Numbered from the stretch's first letter, positions 11,336 to 23,035 are shown. The stretch is DNA of 64,000 nt from Chamaelirium japonicum (GCA_947650365.1 OX393555.1:15922251-15986250), one strand, 5' to 3'. Translations and numbers: made by a program. The notes: a model not told the origin generated them from the sequence alone.

Positions 11336-11763
11336 TGCATGCAATGTATGAGAGTGAACCAATATGCCGTTGGGTTCGTATGAGAGTCTACTATATCGTG
11401 GTGCAAAGAAACTCATGCAGTTTACGTGTGTTATGAAAGTTTTACGTAAGAAACTGACGCTATGTGCATGATAAAGAAGGGATAATTCGCACCAAATGGA
11501 CGCTCAACAGCAACTGATCTACCAAAGGGGACGCTCTTCGGGTAATAAAAGTAGCCACAGTTTTTGAGAACATTGATTGTTCCCGTATAGCTCAGAATTG
11601 GTCATTGTGTTTCGTGTGTCGACTGCGAAAACCTAGTGATCTATTCTTGAGTATAAGTATTACACAACTAGAGTTGGTAGTATATTCTAATTTCTTGGGA
11701 TATTAAACTTCGTAAATCAGACTTTTTTGTAAAAAATAAAATAAAATAAAATAAAATAAAATA

Positions 11764-11794
<31 letters not shown>

Positions 11795-12263
11795 TTTTTT
11801 TTGACATATGTCGTAGACAATTGTGATTATAGCTAATAATCTTTTAGGACACCTCAATAATTGGATCACATTTGAGAACTAGAAGACAGTAGTTTCATCA
11901 AGATGATAACCGAGAAATAGGGTGCATGCAAATGTAGAATTACACGTTAGGCTTAGGAGATGTATTGAGACTTACATTGTTCATCATTACGTACAACAAC
12001 TTAGTGACATGCTCATATTAGTTGAAATGATATTCAAAGAGCCTACATACACATATGATTTACTTAAAGACTACATCTAAATATAACTATGTATACATCT
12101 TGTAGACACGAAGGCGAATGAGACTTAAAATAATAATAATAATAATAAATCTAATAGTTAAGCGTGTAATGTGATTTCATTAGAGTGGCATAGCGAAAAC
12201 ATGGTACGTGGTTATATTCTAAATTCAATAAGTATGCTTGAATTTCGGGGACGAAATTTTTTT

Positions 12264-12276
12264 AAGGGGGGAAGGA
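12264..12276 (+). other. polypurine tract
   Basis: AAGGGGGGAAGGA directly precedes the TGTAACGACC start of the 3' LTR, the expected site of plus-strand priming. Confidence 0.9.
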
Positions 12277-12649
12277 TGTAACGACCGTGAAATTTAAAAT
12301 ATTAAAAATTACAATTTTACCTTGTTATGAGATAATATTTAATATTGACATCTCAGTGTTCGCACCATCGACAGGATTCCAACGGATCTTGTTTCACTCG
12401 AATCCAACTTTCGGACCAATAATTATAGCCACTTAAATATTCTAATTTCTCCTAAATTAAATCGAACGTAAATCTATAATATAAACCTACACTAAGACAC
12501 CCGGGTACGAGCCATAACAACCACCTAATTTTTTGGATTTTTAGAAAAGAAAATAATATATTTCAGATGTAAAATGAACTTATTATAATTTATTAGGATG
12601 AATAAATAAATAAAATAGCAAATTAGGTATAGATTTGGTACCAAATTAG

Positions 12650-12840
12650 CTAGCCATGCACAAGTCTTTTGCGTTATTCAAATAAGTGGGCATAATGGGA
12701 CTGTACTAGCCATGCACAAGTCTTTGGGGTTATTCAAGTAATTGGGTATAATGGGAATGTGCTAGCAATGCACAAGTCTTTGGGGTTATTCAAGTAAGTG
12801 GGCATAATGGGAATGTGCTAGCAATGCATGAGTCTTTGGG
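12650..12840 (+). repeat. four tandem copies of a ~56-bp unit
   Basis: Each unit begins CTAGCMATGCACAAGTCTTT and ends near GGGCATAATGGGAATGT. Only one copy remains in the 5' LTR, where the deletion starts. Confidence 0.85.
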
Positions 12841-13036
12841 GTAATTCATGAGGGTGTTTTGGGGACAAGAATGCACACGTGGGTGCATGCATCCAGACAA
12901 AGGGGATGAGATCAAGGACAACCAAGATTAAATAAAAGTTTTTTACAAAAATCTCTAAAGCAAAAGATGTGGTAGAAAACACATATGGTGGGCCCCCTCT
13001 ACTCAAGTATAGATGAGGTCATCAGAGCTCTTCACC

Positions 13037-13044
13037 TTATAAAA
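13037..13044 (+). promoter_or_regulatory. TATA-like box in the 3' LTR
   Basis: TTATAAAA, followed by a C-rich CT-containing leader, is the best core-promoter candidate in the LTR. This segment is absent from the 5' LTR. Confidence 0.45.
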
Positions 13045-13181
13045 CCTACCACACTCTTCCCCTCTTCCTCCCAAAAACCACCAGCAATCCCTACCAACCT
13101 CCTCTCACCTACGGCCATCTTCTTCGGCCGGCCTTTGGTTGCCGTGGCCGTCGTCATTTCTGCATCTATTTGCAAAGGTAG

Positions 13182-13214
<33 letters not shown>

Positions 13215-14879
13215 CCACCAACAGCACCACCACCCCCATTTCCTCCATATGAAACCCAACCACCAACAACGTAGCTCGTCACCTCCTTAGGATTCAAAGA
13301 ACCCTAGAAATTCCTCTCTTCAACTAGAAGAGGATCTCAAGAACCATCTCCATCAATAGAGGGAAAGGAAAGATTTGATCTTACCCCTTTCTCTTATTCG
13401 GTTGCAACAACGAATGCTCCTTTGCTCTCAAGGTTTTCTCTCCAAGAGAAAACCCCTCTTTTGTGCTCTTCCCAATTTCACTCAAACCCCAAAATGCTCT
13501 CCCTATAGCCCCAAGGACCCATAGGATGATTAAATCCAGCAGATGAAGCAAGTGGACCGTTGGATTAAGAGATTGATCCAACGGCTCCAAACATAAAACT
13601 GAAATCTGCACTTAGAAACAGAGTGCAGAAAGTAATCACAGGACTGACTTCAGATCACTGTATCTTTTTCAATACTCATCAGAATTCAGCGATTCTGGAT
13701 CCGTTGAAAATCTTGATATGTCCTCTACAACTTCTATATAGACACCTAAGCCAAACTCCAACTCCATCAACTGCTGCAGATGCTCAAAGATCAGCCCCTG
13801 TAGAGCCGGTTCCACGCAGTGGCCGGTTGCAAGAATGATCCGAGAACAAATGCGATGCGGAACTTGGGTCTTGCCCTTATGGGGATAGATACCCAACATT
13901 TGGTGCCCCCATTACCCCGCCACCTCGCCCGATCCGGCACCCTGTCCCCGCAAATCGATAGCCCAATCCCCACCCCGTCGCCGATCGACCCCGATCATAG
14001 GTCGCATGTGCCGACGTCGTCGCCCATCACCGACCACCCGATCGTCAGTGCCCCATGACCCTGATCCGGATCGATTCCCTTTGCCTCTTCACCGGTGCAC
14101 CATTACCTCAAACAGCCGATCTCCGACACCATCACTAGCGCAACAATGCCATGACCCGATCCGACCCCCAGAGCCTTTCTCTCTCTATATCTCTCTTGTG
14201 TATGACTGCCGGTCACCAACTTGGCAGGCCACCCATCCAAGAACCCAGAGCCTCTCTTCTCGGCTCTCTCTCTCTAACTCTCTACTTTTCTCTCCCTAGC
14301 TCTCAATATCTCTCTTTCTAAAGAGTGTGTGCGATGAGTATAAAGATGATGACCATGAGCCGCTTTATTAACCTGTGCCTCTCTCCTCACTCTCTTTCTC
14401 TGATTCTCCTCACTCTTAGCGAGTGGCATGCGAGGGTAGAGAGTGCGAGTTTGTTTGGGAGTAGTGTGCAGGTAAAGACGCAAGAAACTACAGAATCAAC
14501 TAACTTACTAACTGTTGATCGACCGACTGACTTATTAACTTATTTTATTATTATCTATTTATTTATTTAATTATATTACATTCATAATAACAATCACCTG
14601 TCAATGATAGTCGGACAGCACAATGGTCGGCAAAGCCGCCTGTATTCCGACGATCATCGAAAATGGTCGTCATAACCATTTGAGTATTTCCGCGAACTCA
14701 TTGAATTATTATTATTAATCAGAATTTTATCTGCTTTAATTACTTCTGATAGCGATTACCCATTAATGTCAGTCGGACAAAGCAATGGACGGCCGAGCCA
14801 CCAGCATCCGACGATCATTAAGAGTAGTCTACATCCGAAGAAATAATGATCTCGGTTGAATATTCATTTTAGTATTTCA

Positions 14880-15025
14880 TTTATACTGGTCCTTTTCCAG
14901 TGCCTGTTATTTTATACTGGTCCTTTTCCAGTGCTTTTTATTTTATTTTATACTGGTCCTTTTCCAGTGCCTTTTATTTTTATACTGGTCCTTTTCTAGT
15001 GCTTTTTCCAGTTCCTTTTATATTG
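14880..15025 (+). repeat. TACTGGTCCTTTTCCAGTGC array (3' LTR copy)
   Basis: Counterpart of the array at 5645-5800, with the same number and spacing of units. Confidence 0.85.
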
Positions 15026-15488
15026 GTTCAGTTAGGCATATAATTATTATTGTAAATCAAGAAAATGGATGAGTGATGTTGAGTACGAGTGTACTTGGGG
15101 AACCCTAGGGTGACACAGCCCCTCCCCTTCTATAGACCTTCCTTTAGATATATCTCTTTCTCTCGGTAATCGCATAAGCAAACAGAATTGTGAATTGTTA
15201 GATAAAGCCTGGTGTTACCCCTCAAATGAATTGGAAGCCATCCTACACATCAAAACTATTTACACAGTACAGGAGATCACTACTCCGGCCAAGGTAAGTT
15301 CCACTAGACTTTACTAACTTGGCACCACCAAACTAAACAAATTATAGTTTAATGGTGAATATAGTATCCATGAAATTAAATTATATTTTATTGAAACATC
15401 TTTAATCATTTTTTTTAGTATATGTCATTATTTAATCTTATTTACATTGTGAAGAGTGAAAACTATATGGTTTGATGAAAGTAACTGG

Positions 15489-15965
15489 CCTTGGTTAAAA
15501 GGAAATTCTAAAGTGTGACTACCCACTGATTGGGTAGGGGTCCCGCATGTGTGATATGGGGTCGTGAACCCACTCATGTATAATCTGAATAAAGTAGGTA
15601 GGGCAACGGGGTTGGGCATGCGGTAAAGCCAAGGCCTAGTAGTCTACCTCTGGTGGGCATGCAGTAAAGCCAAGGCCTAGTAGTCCACTCGTGGGTAATG
15701 ATCACGAAAAGGAAATCCTCGATTGAGGTGGAATTCTAGGAAAGTGTGACTACCCATTGATTGGGTAGGGGTCCCGTGTACATGATATGGGACCGTGAAC
15801 CCCCGCTCATGTATAATCCAAATAAAGTAGGTAGGGCAACGGGGTTGGGCATGCGGTAAAGCCAAGGCCTAGTAGTCTACCCCTGGGTGGGCATGCGGTA
15901 AAGCCAAGGCCTAGTAGTCCACTTCTGGGTAATGACCCCGAAAAGGAAATCCTCGGTTGAGGTTT
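15489..15965 (+). repeat. two ~240-bp tandem repeats (3' LTR copy)
   Basis: Counterpart of 7021-7500, again with four GGTAAAGCCAAGGCCTAGTA-type phrases (one mutated to AGTAAAG at 15662). Confidence 0.85.
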
Positions 15966-16658
15966 ACTGGCGGTGTGCCAGGGTTTTCAGTTGTTGGATC
16001 TGGTAGAAAACCGACAGGTTCACAAGTCATTTCAATCATATTATATGCTTCTGTTCCTTGTGATTGCTATTGGTATGCCAGGGTTTTCATTTGTCGGATC
16101 TGGTAGAAAATCGATAGATTTGCAGATCATTTAATTATATAAAATTCATATGTTCCTTGTAATTGTTATTTTTCTGCAAGCCTGTTAAGTTATTTTCTAT
16201 TACATGCTTTATTAATTAATCCAAACATCTTGGTCGATATTATTCAAGATATATATTTAACGTTGCTAAGATTTGTTCAGTGTGGTGGTAGTTGTGGACT
16301 TACAAAATCATTTTGGTTTCTGAGGCATTTTTATCCTTGTGAAAATGCCTTAGATTGCAATGGAAGATCTGGTGCCCAGAGGAAAGCTTCGGCGTAGAGA
16401 GTCATGCACGAAGATGAATCAACAAGAATGTTATATTCATTGATGTAAATAATGAACATGTATAAATATTATGATATTTTAAGGATTCTAGTTGTGGTGG
16501 CATAGATAGAAAAGAATTTTGCTCTGAATTGCTGCTTACTATGTTTCTTTTAATATTAAGAAAGAAAAATATATTACCTTATTAATAATCCGTGCTTTGG
16601 GCAGCCCAGAAGAAAAAGAATTTTTTTTTTTGGGCAGTCCTTGGTGCGGGGTGTTACA

Positions 16659-16663
16659 GGGAA
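16659..16663. repeat. right target-site duplication (gggaa) of the long-LTR element
   Basis: Identical to 4414-4418 and directly follows the LTR end TGTTACA. Confidence 0.92.
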
Positions 16664-16899
16664 GAGTCATGCGGGTCTGCAAATTTTGCCAATCGGGTCA
16701 TGATCTAGCCGCGATCTGTAGAGGGGGATCGAGATCTGAGGATGGCTCGAGATCTGTAGAGGGGGCCGGTTGCGGCTTCGGGTTCAACACGAGCTCCAGC
16801 AGCTCCGAGAGCGATGAACGACTTCAACCGGAGAGGGAGAGAGCCTACGGACCGTTTTGGAACAGGGAGCCGGTATCGATCGACCTCACTATGATACCA
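16664..16899 (-). other. copia-1 leader with primer-binding site
   Basis: On the minus strand TGGTATCATAGTGAGG (16884-16899) directly abuts the LTR end TTTGTCACA and is a diverged tRNA-Met primer-binding site. The leader continues to the insertion point and resumes at 4413. It contains repeats of GATCTGTAGAGGGGG and no gene. Confidence 0.8.
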
Positions 16900-16911
16900 T
16901 GTGACAAACCC

Positions 16912-16988
<77 letters not shown>

Positions 16989-17221
16989 TAGGGTTTGGGG
17001 AGAGAAAAGAATGAATCTCTCATTAAGGCAAAAGGCAATATATATGGGTAATACATGTGAGGCCTCTATAGACTAAGTGTAGGTATATACATGACATGAA
17101 TGCATCTTAGCACACTCATATAGGTAAATGCTCATATTGAAAAGTCTATTGACACTGACTCTTACTCTTTAAAATTTAACTAAAACCCTAAACATGACTA
17201 TATATAACCACTCTCTTAACA
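16900..17221 (-). repeat. 5' LTR of copia-1 (about 322 bp)
   Basis: The minus strand starts TGTTAAGAGAGTGG and ends GGGTTTGTCACA next to the primer-binding site. The outer boundary is inferred from the TG...CA rule because the partner LTR is outside the window. A 66-bp GA microsatellite (16918-16983) lies near its 3' end. A second piece of this LTR lies at 19340-19432. Confidence 0.75.
16918..16983. repeat. (GA)n microsatellite
   Basis: About 33 uninterrupted GA units inside the copia-1 LTR. Confidence 0.98.
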
Positions 17222-17971
17222 CAAAACTCTCTTCCACAAGCACGCCTTGCATACATTGTTGTTTAGTCCAAAGTTCGGCTCCGCGTGATGCCAAATCCTC
17301 AGGGGATTAATGGGGTGTTTGCCATCGTACCCTAGGATCGTTCTGTTGTTCCTGCCTATCCATTTTTTGAAAAAAAAAATATAAGCATAGATAGGAACAA
17401 CAGAATGATTTTGGAGAATGGTGCCAAACCCCCCGATAAAATTCCAACACAGTGCGAAAAATGTAAAACTCCTAAACCTGATATTTATTTTCCATTTCTA
17501 CGATCGTGTAATTATCTTCTCTTCTTAATAATATGTTGGGATAGCAGCTTAACCCCCACCCTCTATCTTAGAAAGTTAAATAAAAAAAAAGTCTCATAAA
17601 GATCGAACGGCTCACGGCCTGGTGATCTGCCAAGCATCAGAGTCCTCTGGAATCTTGTGAATTGGTCTGGTGTCCCCTTCGATGATCAGATACAAGATCA
17701 TGACATGATCATGGCTTCTATATTGATTACAACTGCTTTTGATTTTTTTTTTTTTGTTCATCGCAAGGAGAGGTCACAATCAGACCTCCAGGAGGCGCCA
17801 CAAACCGATAACAACTGCTTTTGAATCAGCATACAGCTCATCGCCGTCAGGTTGTCTTCCTCTCTAAACTATATCTCATTGTTCTAATAGGGAATTTGGG
17901 TGCCGGTCGGCACTTGCATCACTGTTTCATTGATGTGTTTGGACTGTAAGTTGTGTTAGAAACTTCCCGCC

Positions 17972-18318
17972 CTGGATTTTATAACCTCCTATAAACTATA
18001 GGGCTAATTTTATATTGGTCCCTCAAGTATTTTTTTTTGAACAACTTGAACCCCCTGCCGCCTTCATAAACTTTCAGCCGTCAAATTCAATATTTATCCT
18101 GAAAATACCCCTATCAATGGGAAGACTACTTATGCTGACTATGATGAGAGTATTTTCGGAATAAATGTTGAATTTAACGGCGGAAATTTTGCGGAGGGGG
18201 TGAACATGCAGACGAACCATAGTTCAGGGGGTCTCAAGTTGTTCAAAAAAAATGCTTGAGGGACCAATTTGAAATTAGGTTTATAGTTTAGGAGAGATTT
18301 TTATAATTTATCTATTTT
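17972..18318. mobile_element. Mutator-type MITE with long terminal inverted repeats
   Basis: The left end has ACTATAGGGCTAATTTTATA then TTGGTCCCTCAAGTA. The right end is its imperfect reverse complement. The family is the same as the well-bounded copy at 53264-53603. It lies in copy 1 of the tandem duplication and is absent from copy 2, so it inserted after the duplication. The exact ends are approximate. Confidence 0.75.
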
Positions 18319-18639
18319 TTAAAAATTCGAATTCAGCCATGTTTGTTATGAAATGTGGATCTCTCCCTATATTTATGGGATGGCTTTTGTGATGCTTTAG
18401 TTGGAAATATTGGAAGTGCCAAGCAAACATGGTGACTTTTCTATTAAGATATGAACTAACATGGGCTCCAACTAGTATGATGTGCCAAGTGGCAACAACT
18501 TCCATATGTGAAATCTAAATTGACCTAATGGTCACCACTCACCAGCATTGTTGGTCCGACAAAATTAGGGTCATACCACCCTTAATTAGGGCATGCATGT
18601 ACCTTTGCTTAGGAGAAACTCGATCTCATTCGCGGTATG

Positions 18640-19215
18640 ACGGTAGATTTGTCAACGAATCGGATTCGGATTGTATAAGGCTATGTCCTAGTTCAATCCG
18701 TTAAATAAACGGATTTTCCGATTGGGACCAGTATCGGATTAGCAAATTAAAAAGGAAAATCCAATTCATAATCGTTATATACTGATCAAATTACTTTCGG
18801 ATCAAAATATGATCTACTGATAGGTCTACATCGGACGGTTGTGATATTGTTGGGCGCCAATGTGCCAACGACTTCCATATGTGCACTAGGTTGTTCGTTC
18901 TAGATACCGACATCACGATTTATCAACTAGTATATTGTGCCAACAGCGAATCGGATTCGGATCATACAAGGCTATGTCCTAGTTCGAAATACTGATCAAA
19001 TTAGATTCATATCAGAATCTGGTCTACTGATAGGTCTACATCGAACGGTTGTGATATTGCTAGGTGTCAAATGTGCCAACAACTTCCTTATGGGCACTTG
19101 TTGGTGCTAGATACCAACATCGCGATTTGTCGACTAGTGTAATGTGCCAACAACTTCCATAAATACAATTGTTGGTTCTAGTTACCGACATCACGATTTG
19201 TTAGTTCCTTGATAG
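18640..19215 (+). repeat. degenerate ~190-bp tandem repeats
   Basis: CTACTGATAGGTCTACATCG, ATGTGCCAACRACTTCC and ACATCRCGATTTRT recur in order two to three times. No coding frame. Confidence 0.75.
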
Positions 19216-20149
19216 TTTGGTCACTAAAAAAATCTCCGTATTGCCGACATTGTTTTGTGCATGCGCTCCGAGTAGTGGCACGTTTAAACTTAACTTTTCG
19301 GTAATATCTACAATTCTTACATGGCATGCTTTTCAATTTTCACATTCATATAGGTAAATCTATCGACGTCGGCTCCTACTCCCTATAATTTAACTAAAAC
19401 CCTAAACACGACTATATAAAACCACTCTCTTGAAGGATTAGCATCTCTTGGGACGTGAGAGAACATATAAGAGGGGGAGAGCTTCATGAGTCTCCGACTT
19501 TCCACAATAGTATTGTCGATCTTCTATGACGAGACCAGGGACCCGTCCAACAGGAGAGTAATCACTGTGTGGCTGTCGTGTTCCCGAATTACTTTGTTAG
19601 CACCAAGCTTCAACAGTAATTTAATCCCTTCTTATGTTGGGATAGCAGCTTAACCCCCACCCTGTACCTTAGAAATTTTACAAAAAAAAAAAAGGTGTCA
19701 TAAAGATCGAACAGCTCACTGTTGTAATGGGATTTTTTTTTTTTGGTAGGAACTACGGGGGTTCTATTCATGACGTCCCAGTCCTGGAAAATCCAGTAAA
19801 ATCAGTATTGGTACCGAAGCCGACGAAAATGTTGATCCCTTTTGAAGAGTGCCGGTCGGCACTTGCAACACTGTTTCATTGATGTGTTTGGATTGTAAGT
19901 TGTGTTGGAAACTTCCCACACCTTGGGTTTTTATTTTATAACAGATTAAGAACTTGTTTTTGTTCGATTTCAACCATGTTTGTTATGAAATGTAGATCTC
20001 TGCATGTATTTATGGGATGGTTTTTGTGTTGCTTTCGTTGGAAACATTGGAAGTGCCAAGCAAACATGCTGGCTTTTCTATTAAGATATGAACTAACATC
20101 AGACCCACGTAATACCCTATTTATTTCTAGGTAAATTATTTTTATTTTT

Positions 20150-20580
20150 TTTCAAAGGGGAGGTCATAATCGGACCTCCGGGAGACGACATATGCCGGCG
20201 CAACAGAAGAAGGCAGCCCACCCGCTGCAACCACAATCCGTCACCTGACGGACAGACCCAAACCACCAACCGGTGGTAACCAAGAACCACCTCACTGGCG
20301 ATGACACAACCCACACCGCTGGTGGGAACCCACCATTGCTGGACCCCCGGTGAAGAAAGAAAAAGAACAAAATCAAAGAAATGAGCAAACAGATGCTCGG
20401 GAACAAAAAAAAAAAAAAACACACCCAAAGCTGGATCACTGCACAATCCATCACCACCACCAGCTTCGGTTGAGAAGAGTAGTTGCACGATTCACCTTGA
20501 ACAGCCACAAATCGACGCCGCCACCTCGCACCACAAGTAGCCGTCACCGATCAGCTCAAATGGGACTGGAATAACCCTGG
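20150..20580 (-). repeat. dispersed repeat with the GGAGGTCCGATTATGACCTCC end
   Basis: The minus strand ends GGAGGTCCGATTATGACCTCC followed by an A-rich tail. Shorter pieces of the same end occur at 17755-17800 and 32540-32595, each next to an A-run, which suggests the 3' end of a retroposon. The minus-strand frame is not recognisable. Confidence 0.4.
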
Positions 20581-20702
20581 CATATTTTGGCCAGTGTCCA
20601 AAAACCCACCATATTTGGCTGCCGGCCGATCGGATCCTGCTGATCCGAGAGCGGAAGCTTCGATTCGAGCTGGAGGCTCGTCGTGCAACCAGAACTCCGA
20701 GT

Positions 20703-21222
20703 ACAAAAACGCTTTAACCCACTCAAGTTAGCCCAAAATCACTTAACCCTTCTATAGTAAAGAAACTATATGTTGCCCCCTTCAATATAGTTTTGATTAG
20801 ATAAAAATTACCAAAAGATGAATTTTTTTTTTATAGACCAACCAAGTGGTCAGAGAATAGGGCGCTAGAGCATGGGCTCAAATAGATCAGTAAAGCTGCT
20901 ATTTTTATTAATTTTTATAAACCCGTGAACATGACATCAATGGGCATGATTTGCACGCGAAAACAAGGTAATAACGGCATTAAGGGAACGTTCGCTCCAC
21001 AGTCTCCATACTGGGAGTCGAACATGGAACCTCTCCAACAAGGGAGGGAGGAAATACAACTCGGAAAAGAGTCCGTCGGTAGAAATAAAAGTGAAAATTT
21101 AGTACTTAATAAGAGGGGGTATTGTGCTAAAATTTAAAACTATAGCGATCGATTTGGAAGGGAAAAAAAACTTCAGGGGTTAAGTGATTTTCGACTAAAC
21201 TTAGGGGTAAAGTATAAATAAC
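20703..21222. mobile_element. Mutator-type MITE, interrupted by a SINE
   Basis: The ends carry the inverted repeat AAAATCACTTAACCC, and the body resembles the better-bounded copy at 36480-36733 (TTCAATATAGTTTTGATTAG). The ends are approximate. The middle is displaced by a SINE-like sequence. Confidence 0.65.
20826..21089 (-). mobile_element. tRNA-derived SINE-like element nested in the MITE
   Basis: The minus strand contains TCCCTCCCTTGTTGGAGAGG followed by a box B-like ATGTTCGACTCCC, then about 200 bp of body and an A-run at 20823-20832. This is the usual plant SINE layout. The flanks AAAAGATGAA and AAAAGTGAAA may be an imperfect TSD. SINEs use LINE enzymes for retroposition. Confidence 0.5.
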
Positions 21223-21439
21223 CCTTATTTTTATAAAAATATATAGTTATACTTAAAAGAATATTGCGATGCATATATTAACACTCATGAAAAAACCCAT
21301 CCATATCGAACTTAACTATCAAACTCTAGATCAAAATCCGTTCCATTGACATGTCTATATATGAGCCCGGAAGTGGACCAATAACATGCTACCCATTTTT
21401 TAGGCCATATAAGGTGCACCTATAAAAAAAAGAGAAAAT

Positions 21440-21625
21440 AGTGTTTACCCCGAAGCTCTTACCGATTTGACATGTCACGATCATAGCCACTCATTTCACC
21501 TAACCCTGACTAGTGAATCACACTCAGCTAGGAGGAGCGGCAGGCAAAGGGATGCTGTGAGTGGATGCCATGTCATTATGTGTAAACGAATCGGTAATAG
21601 TATTTCGCTATGAAAAAATAAAGGA
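21440..21625. mobile_element. short MITE-like inverted-repeat element
   Basis: It has terminal CCGAAGCTCTTACCGATT and AATCGGTAATAGTATTTCGC and a body with CTAACCCTGACTAGTGAATC. A second family member is at 25515-25712. Confidence 0.55.
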
Positions 21626-21699
21626 GTTATTAACATTAGCTCCTAAATAAGGTTTTCGTTTAACGTTAAGGGTATGTAAAGTTTGAATTTAACGTTAAG

Positions 21700-22450
21700 C
21701 TCATGTAATTGGATTTTGGTTAACACGAGCTCCTTCTCCCACACACATGTAATAACGAAATTTTTTAAATAATAATTTTACACCTACAGAACACTTGGGG
21801 CCCTCTTTGCGTGGTGTCGGACCTACCCGGTCAGCAACAAGGTGACCATAATCCAAACCTGAGCCACCCGGACCACCCCGTGCGACCACATGACTATAGC
21901 TCCTCCACCACATGTATGGATTCCATGGCCAGAGCTAGTCTCAGACCACAAAGTCCGTCGATGTGGAATCAGCGAACCTCGGCATGAGCGGACAGTCTCC
22001 GGTGGTTCTCCTCCGCGTCCTCTTCGCATCGACGGCACGGGGGAGACCGACCGGTGTCCGAGTGTGGCATGTGATCTATGCAAAACCCTCCCAAGCTCGC
22101 TTTTCTGTAAAAGAATGGATGGTACTATTTATAAATTCGAATGTCACTTTGGGTATTTATGTGATAAATTCAAATACAACTTTATCTTTAGTTAGACTTT
22201 GGCTAATGCGAGCTCCTTCTCCAGCGCACACGTAATACCAAAAAAATTTAAATAGCAATTTTACCCCTATAGATAAAGTGTAGCAATCATAGCAAAAGAA
22301 TAACATTCGTTAAAGAGCAAAAATCCATTAGTTTAGGTTAACACGAGCTCCTTTTGCTTCGCACATGTAATAATAAAAAAAATTAAATGATAATTTTAGC
22401 CCTACATATAAAGTGTAACAATCTTAGCAAAAAAGTAACAATTGATAAAA
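21700..22450. repeat. three diverged copies of a CGAGCTCCTT repeat
   Basis: ACACGAGCTCCTTCTCC...ACATGTAATAAC and a following AATTTTAC(A/C)CCTA phrase recur at about 21722, 22203 and 22342. The first two are separated by GC-richer unique sequence (21795-22130), and frames there have no recognisable domain. Confidence 0.6.
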
Positions 22451-22900
22451 AGTAACAATCTGTTAGCAAAGAGTGACAATTTGATATGGTAAAATGTCAT
22501 AATTATCCATTAATTGTAGCAATATTTTTTCTCATCTAGTCACAATATGATTATCTTTGTGACAAAAAATATATTTAATTATACGAAACCAAATCAATTA
22601 TATCTCATACATAAAGAGTAACAATTAGGTAAAAGGAGTAACTATTTGACCGGTTGACATAATTTTTTTTTTAATGAAAAATATACAAAAAAAAAATTTG
22701 TTTTGTGGTTTTAAATCAGTAACCTGGAGTATTTCAATTGATTTTCATGAAAAAAATGATTCGTGTTAAGCTGATAGCAAAAAAAAAATATTTAATGAAC
22801 TTGGACTGGACACTATTGTCATTTTTTCTATTTGGATCTGTGGGATTTTGGAAGGGAGAGTGATTGCAATACAGAACTTGTACGAAGGTTTATGCAAGTT
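22451..22900. other. AT-rich intergenic DNA, no feature seen
   Basis: Short A- and T-runs only; no frames, no clear repeat boundaries. Confidence 0.6.
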
Positions 22901-22904
22901 GATA

Positions 22905-23035
22905 CCTAGGGCTGTCAACGGGCTAGGCTCGGGCCGAGCCTATATAAGCCCAAGCCCGGGCTTAGGCCTAAAAACGATCGGCCCTAGCCCAGGCCTGACC
23001 ATTTGAGGGCTCGGGCCGAGTCTATTGTCTAAACC
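22905..23035. mobile_element. hAT-type MITE fragment (GGGCTCGGGCC family)
   Basis: It starts CTAGGGCTGTCAACGGGCTA and has subterminal GGGCYNRGCCC repeats typical of plant hAT MITEs. Related sequence is at 23640-23870, 24310-24390 and 40678-40850. No complete pair of ends with a TSD was found. Confidence 0.5.

Larger units (their letters stand above)
8204..12263 (+). other. non-coding internal region of the long-LTR element
   Basis: There is no gag, protease, RT or integrase frame on either strand. About 8204-8931 and 11340-12263 are AT-rich and look like the original internal sequence. The middle differs in composition and is listed separately. Simple repeats (AAATA, ATA) lie at about 11735-11795 and 12128-12148. 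Confidence 0.7.
4419..16658 (+). mobile_element. non-autonomous long-LTR Gypsy-type retrotransposon (Tekay/Del-like, LARD-type)
   Basis: Two long direct repeats begin TGTAACGACC and end GGGGTGTTACA. They flank an internal region that starts with a tRNA-Met type primer-binding site and ends with a purine tract, so the element lies on the plus strand. A perfect 5-bp TSD (gggaa) bounds it. LTRs of several kb, the TGTAAC start, the Met primer site and the sequence CGGGGACGAAATTTTTTTAA before the purine tract are typical of Tekay/Del chromoviruses. The internal region (8185-12276) has no gag or pol frame, so the element must have moved with proteins from relatives. It inserted into the leader of copia-1 and is therefore younger than it. 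Confidence 0.93.
12277..16658 (+). repeat. 3' LTR of the long-LTR element (4,382 bp)
   Basis: Starts TGTAACGACCGTG and ends GGGGTGTTACA. It keeps the ~1.37-kb segment missing from the 5' LTR and lacks Cassandra, so it is closer to the ancestral LTR. It contains four ~56-bp repeats (12650-12840), a TATA-like box, a CA microsatellite (13182-13212) and the two repeat arrays shared with the 5' LTR. Confidence 0.92.
1..17221 (-). mobile_element. Ty1/copia LTR retrotransposon (copia-1), incomplete and split by a nested element
   Basis: The minus strand reads, from high to low coordinates: 5' LTR (16900-17221), primer-binding site, leader (16664-16899), then after a 12.2-kb insertion the rest of the leader, gag, protease, integrase and reverse transcriptase down to position 1. 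The order PR-IN-RT identifies Ty1/copia. The RNase H end and the 3' LTR lie beyond the left edge of the window, so the element's own target-site duplication cannot be checked. The host and nested parts join exactly at the duplicated gggaa. The coding region has many stops and frameshifts, so the element is dead. Copia-2 at 40.9-50.6 kb belongs to the same family, judged by near-identical peptide stretches around protease and integrase. Confidence 0.9.
17100..20105 (+). repeat. old tandem duplication: copy 1 (17100-18490) and copy 2 (19340-20105)
   Basis: Four colinear pairs show it: 17108-17215 with 19340-19432 (copia LTR piece); 17525-17620 with 19632-19715 (GTTGGGATAGCAGCTTAACC); 17893-17970 with 19850-19925 (GTGCCGGTCGGCACTTGCA); and 18335-18475 with 19973-20100 (CCATGTTTGTTATGAAATGT). 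Copy 1 contains a MITE that copy 2 lacks. Copy 2 is shorter by several deletions. No gene is seen in either copy. Confidence 0.8.

Noticed and set aside
13032..13290. Small protein frames around the CA repeat
   Set aside because: Inside an LTR, dominated by the microsatellite, no start context or domain.
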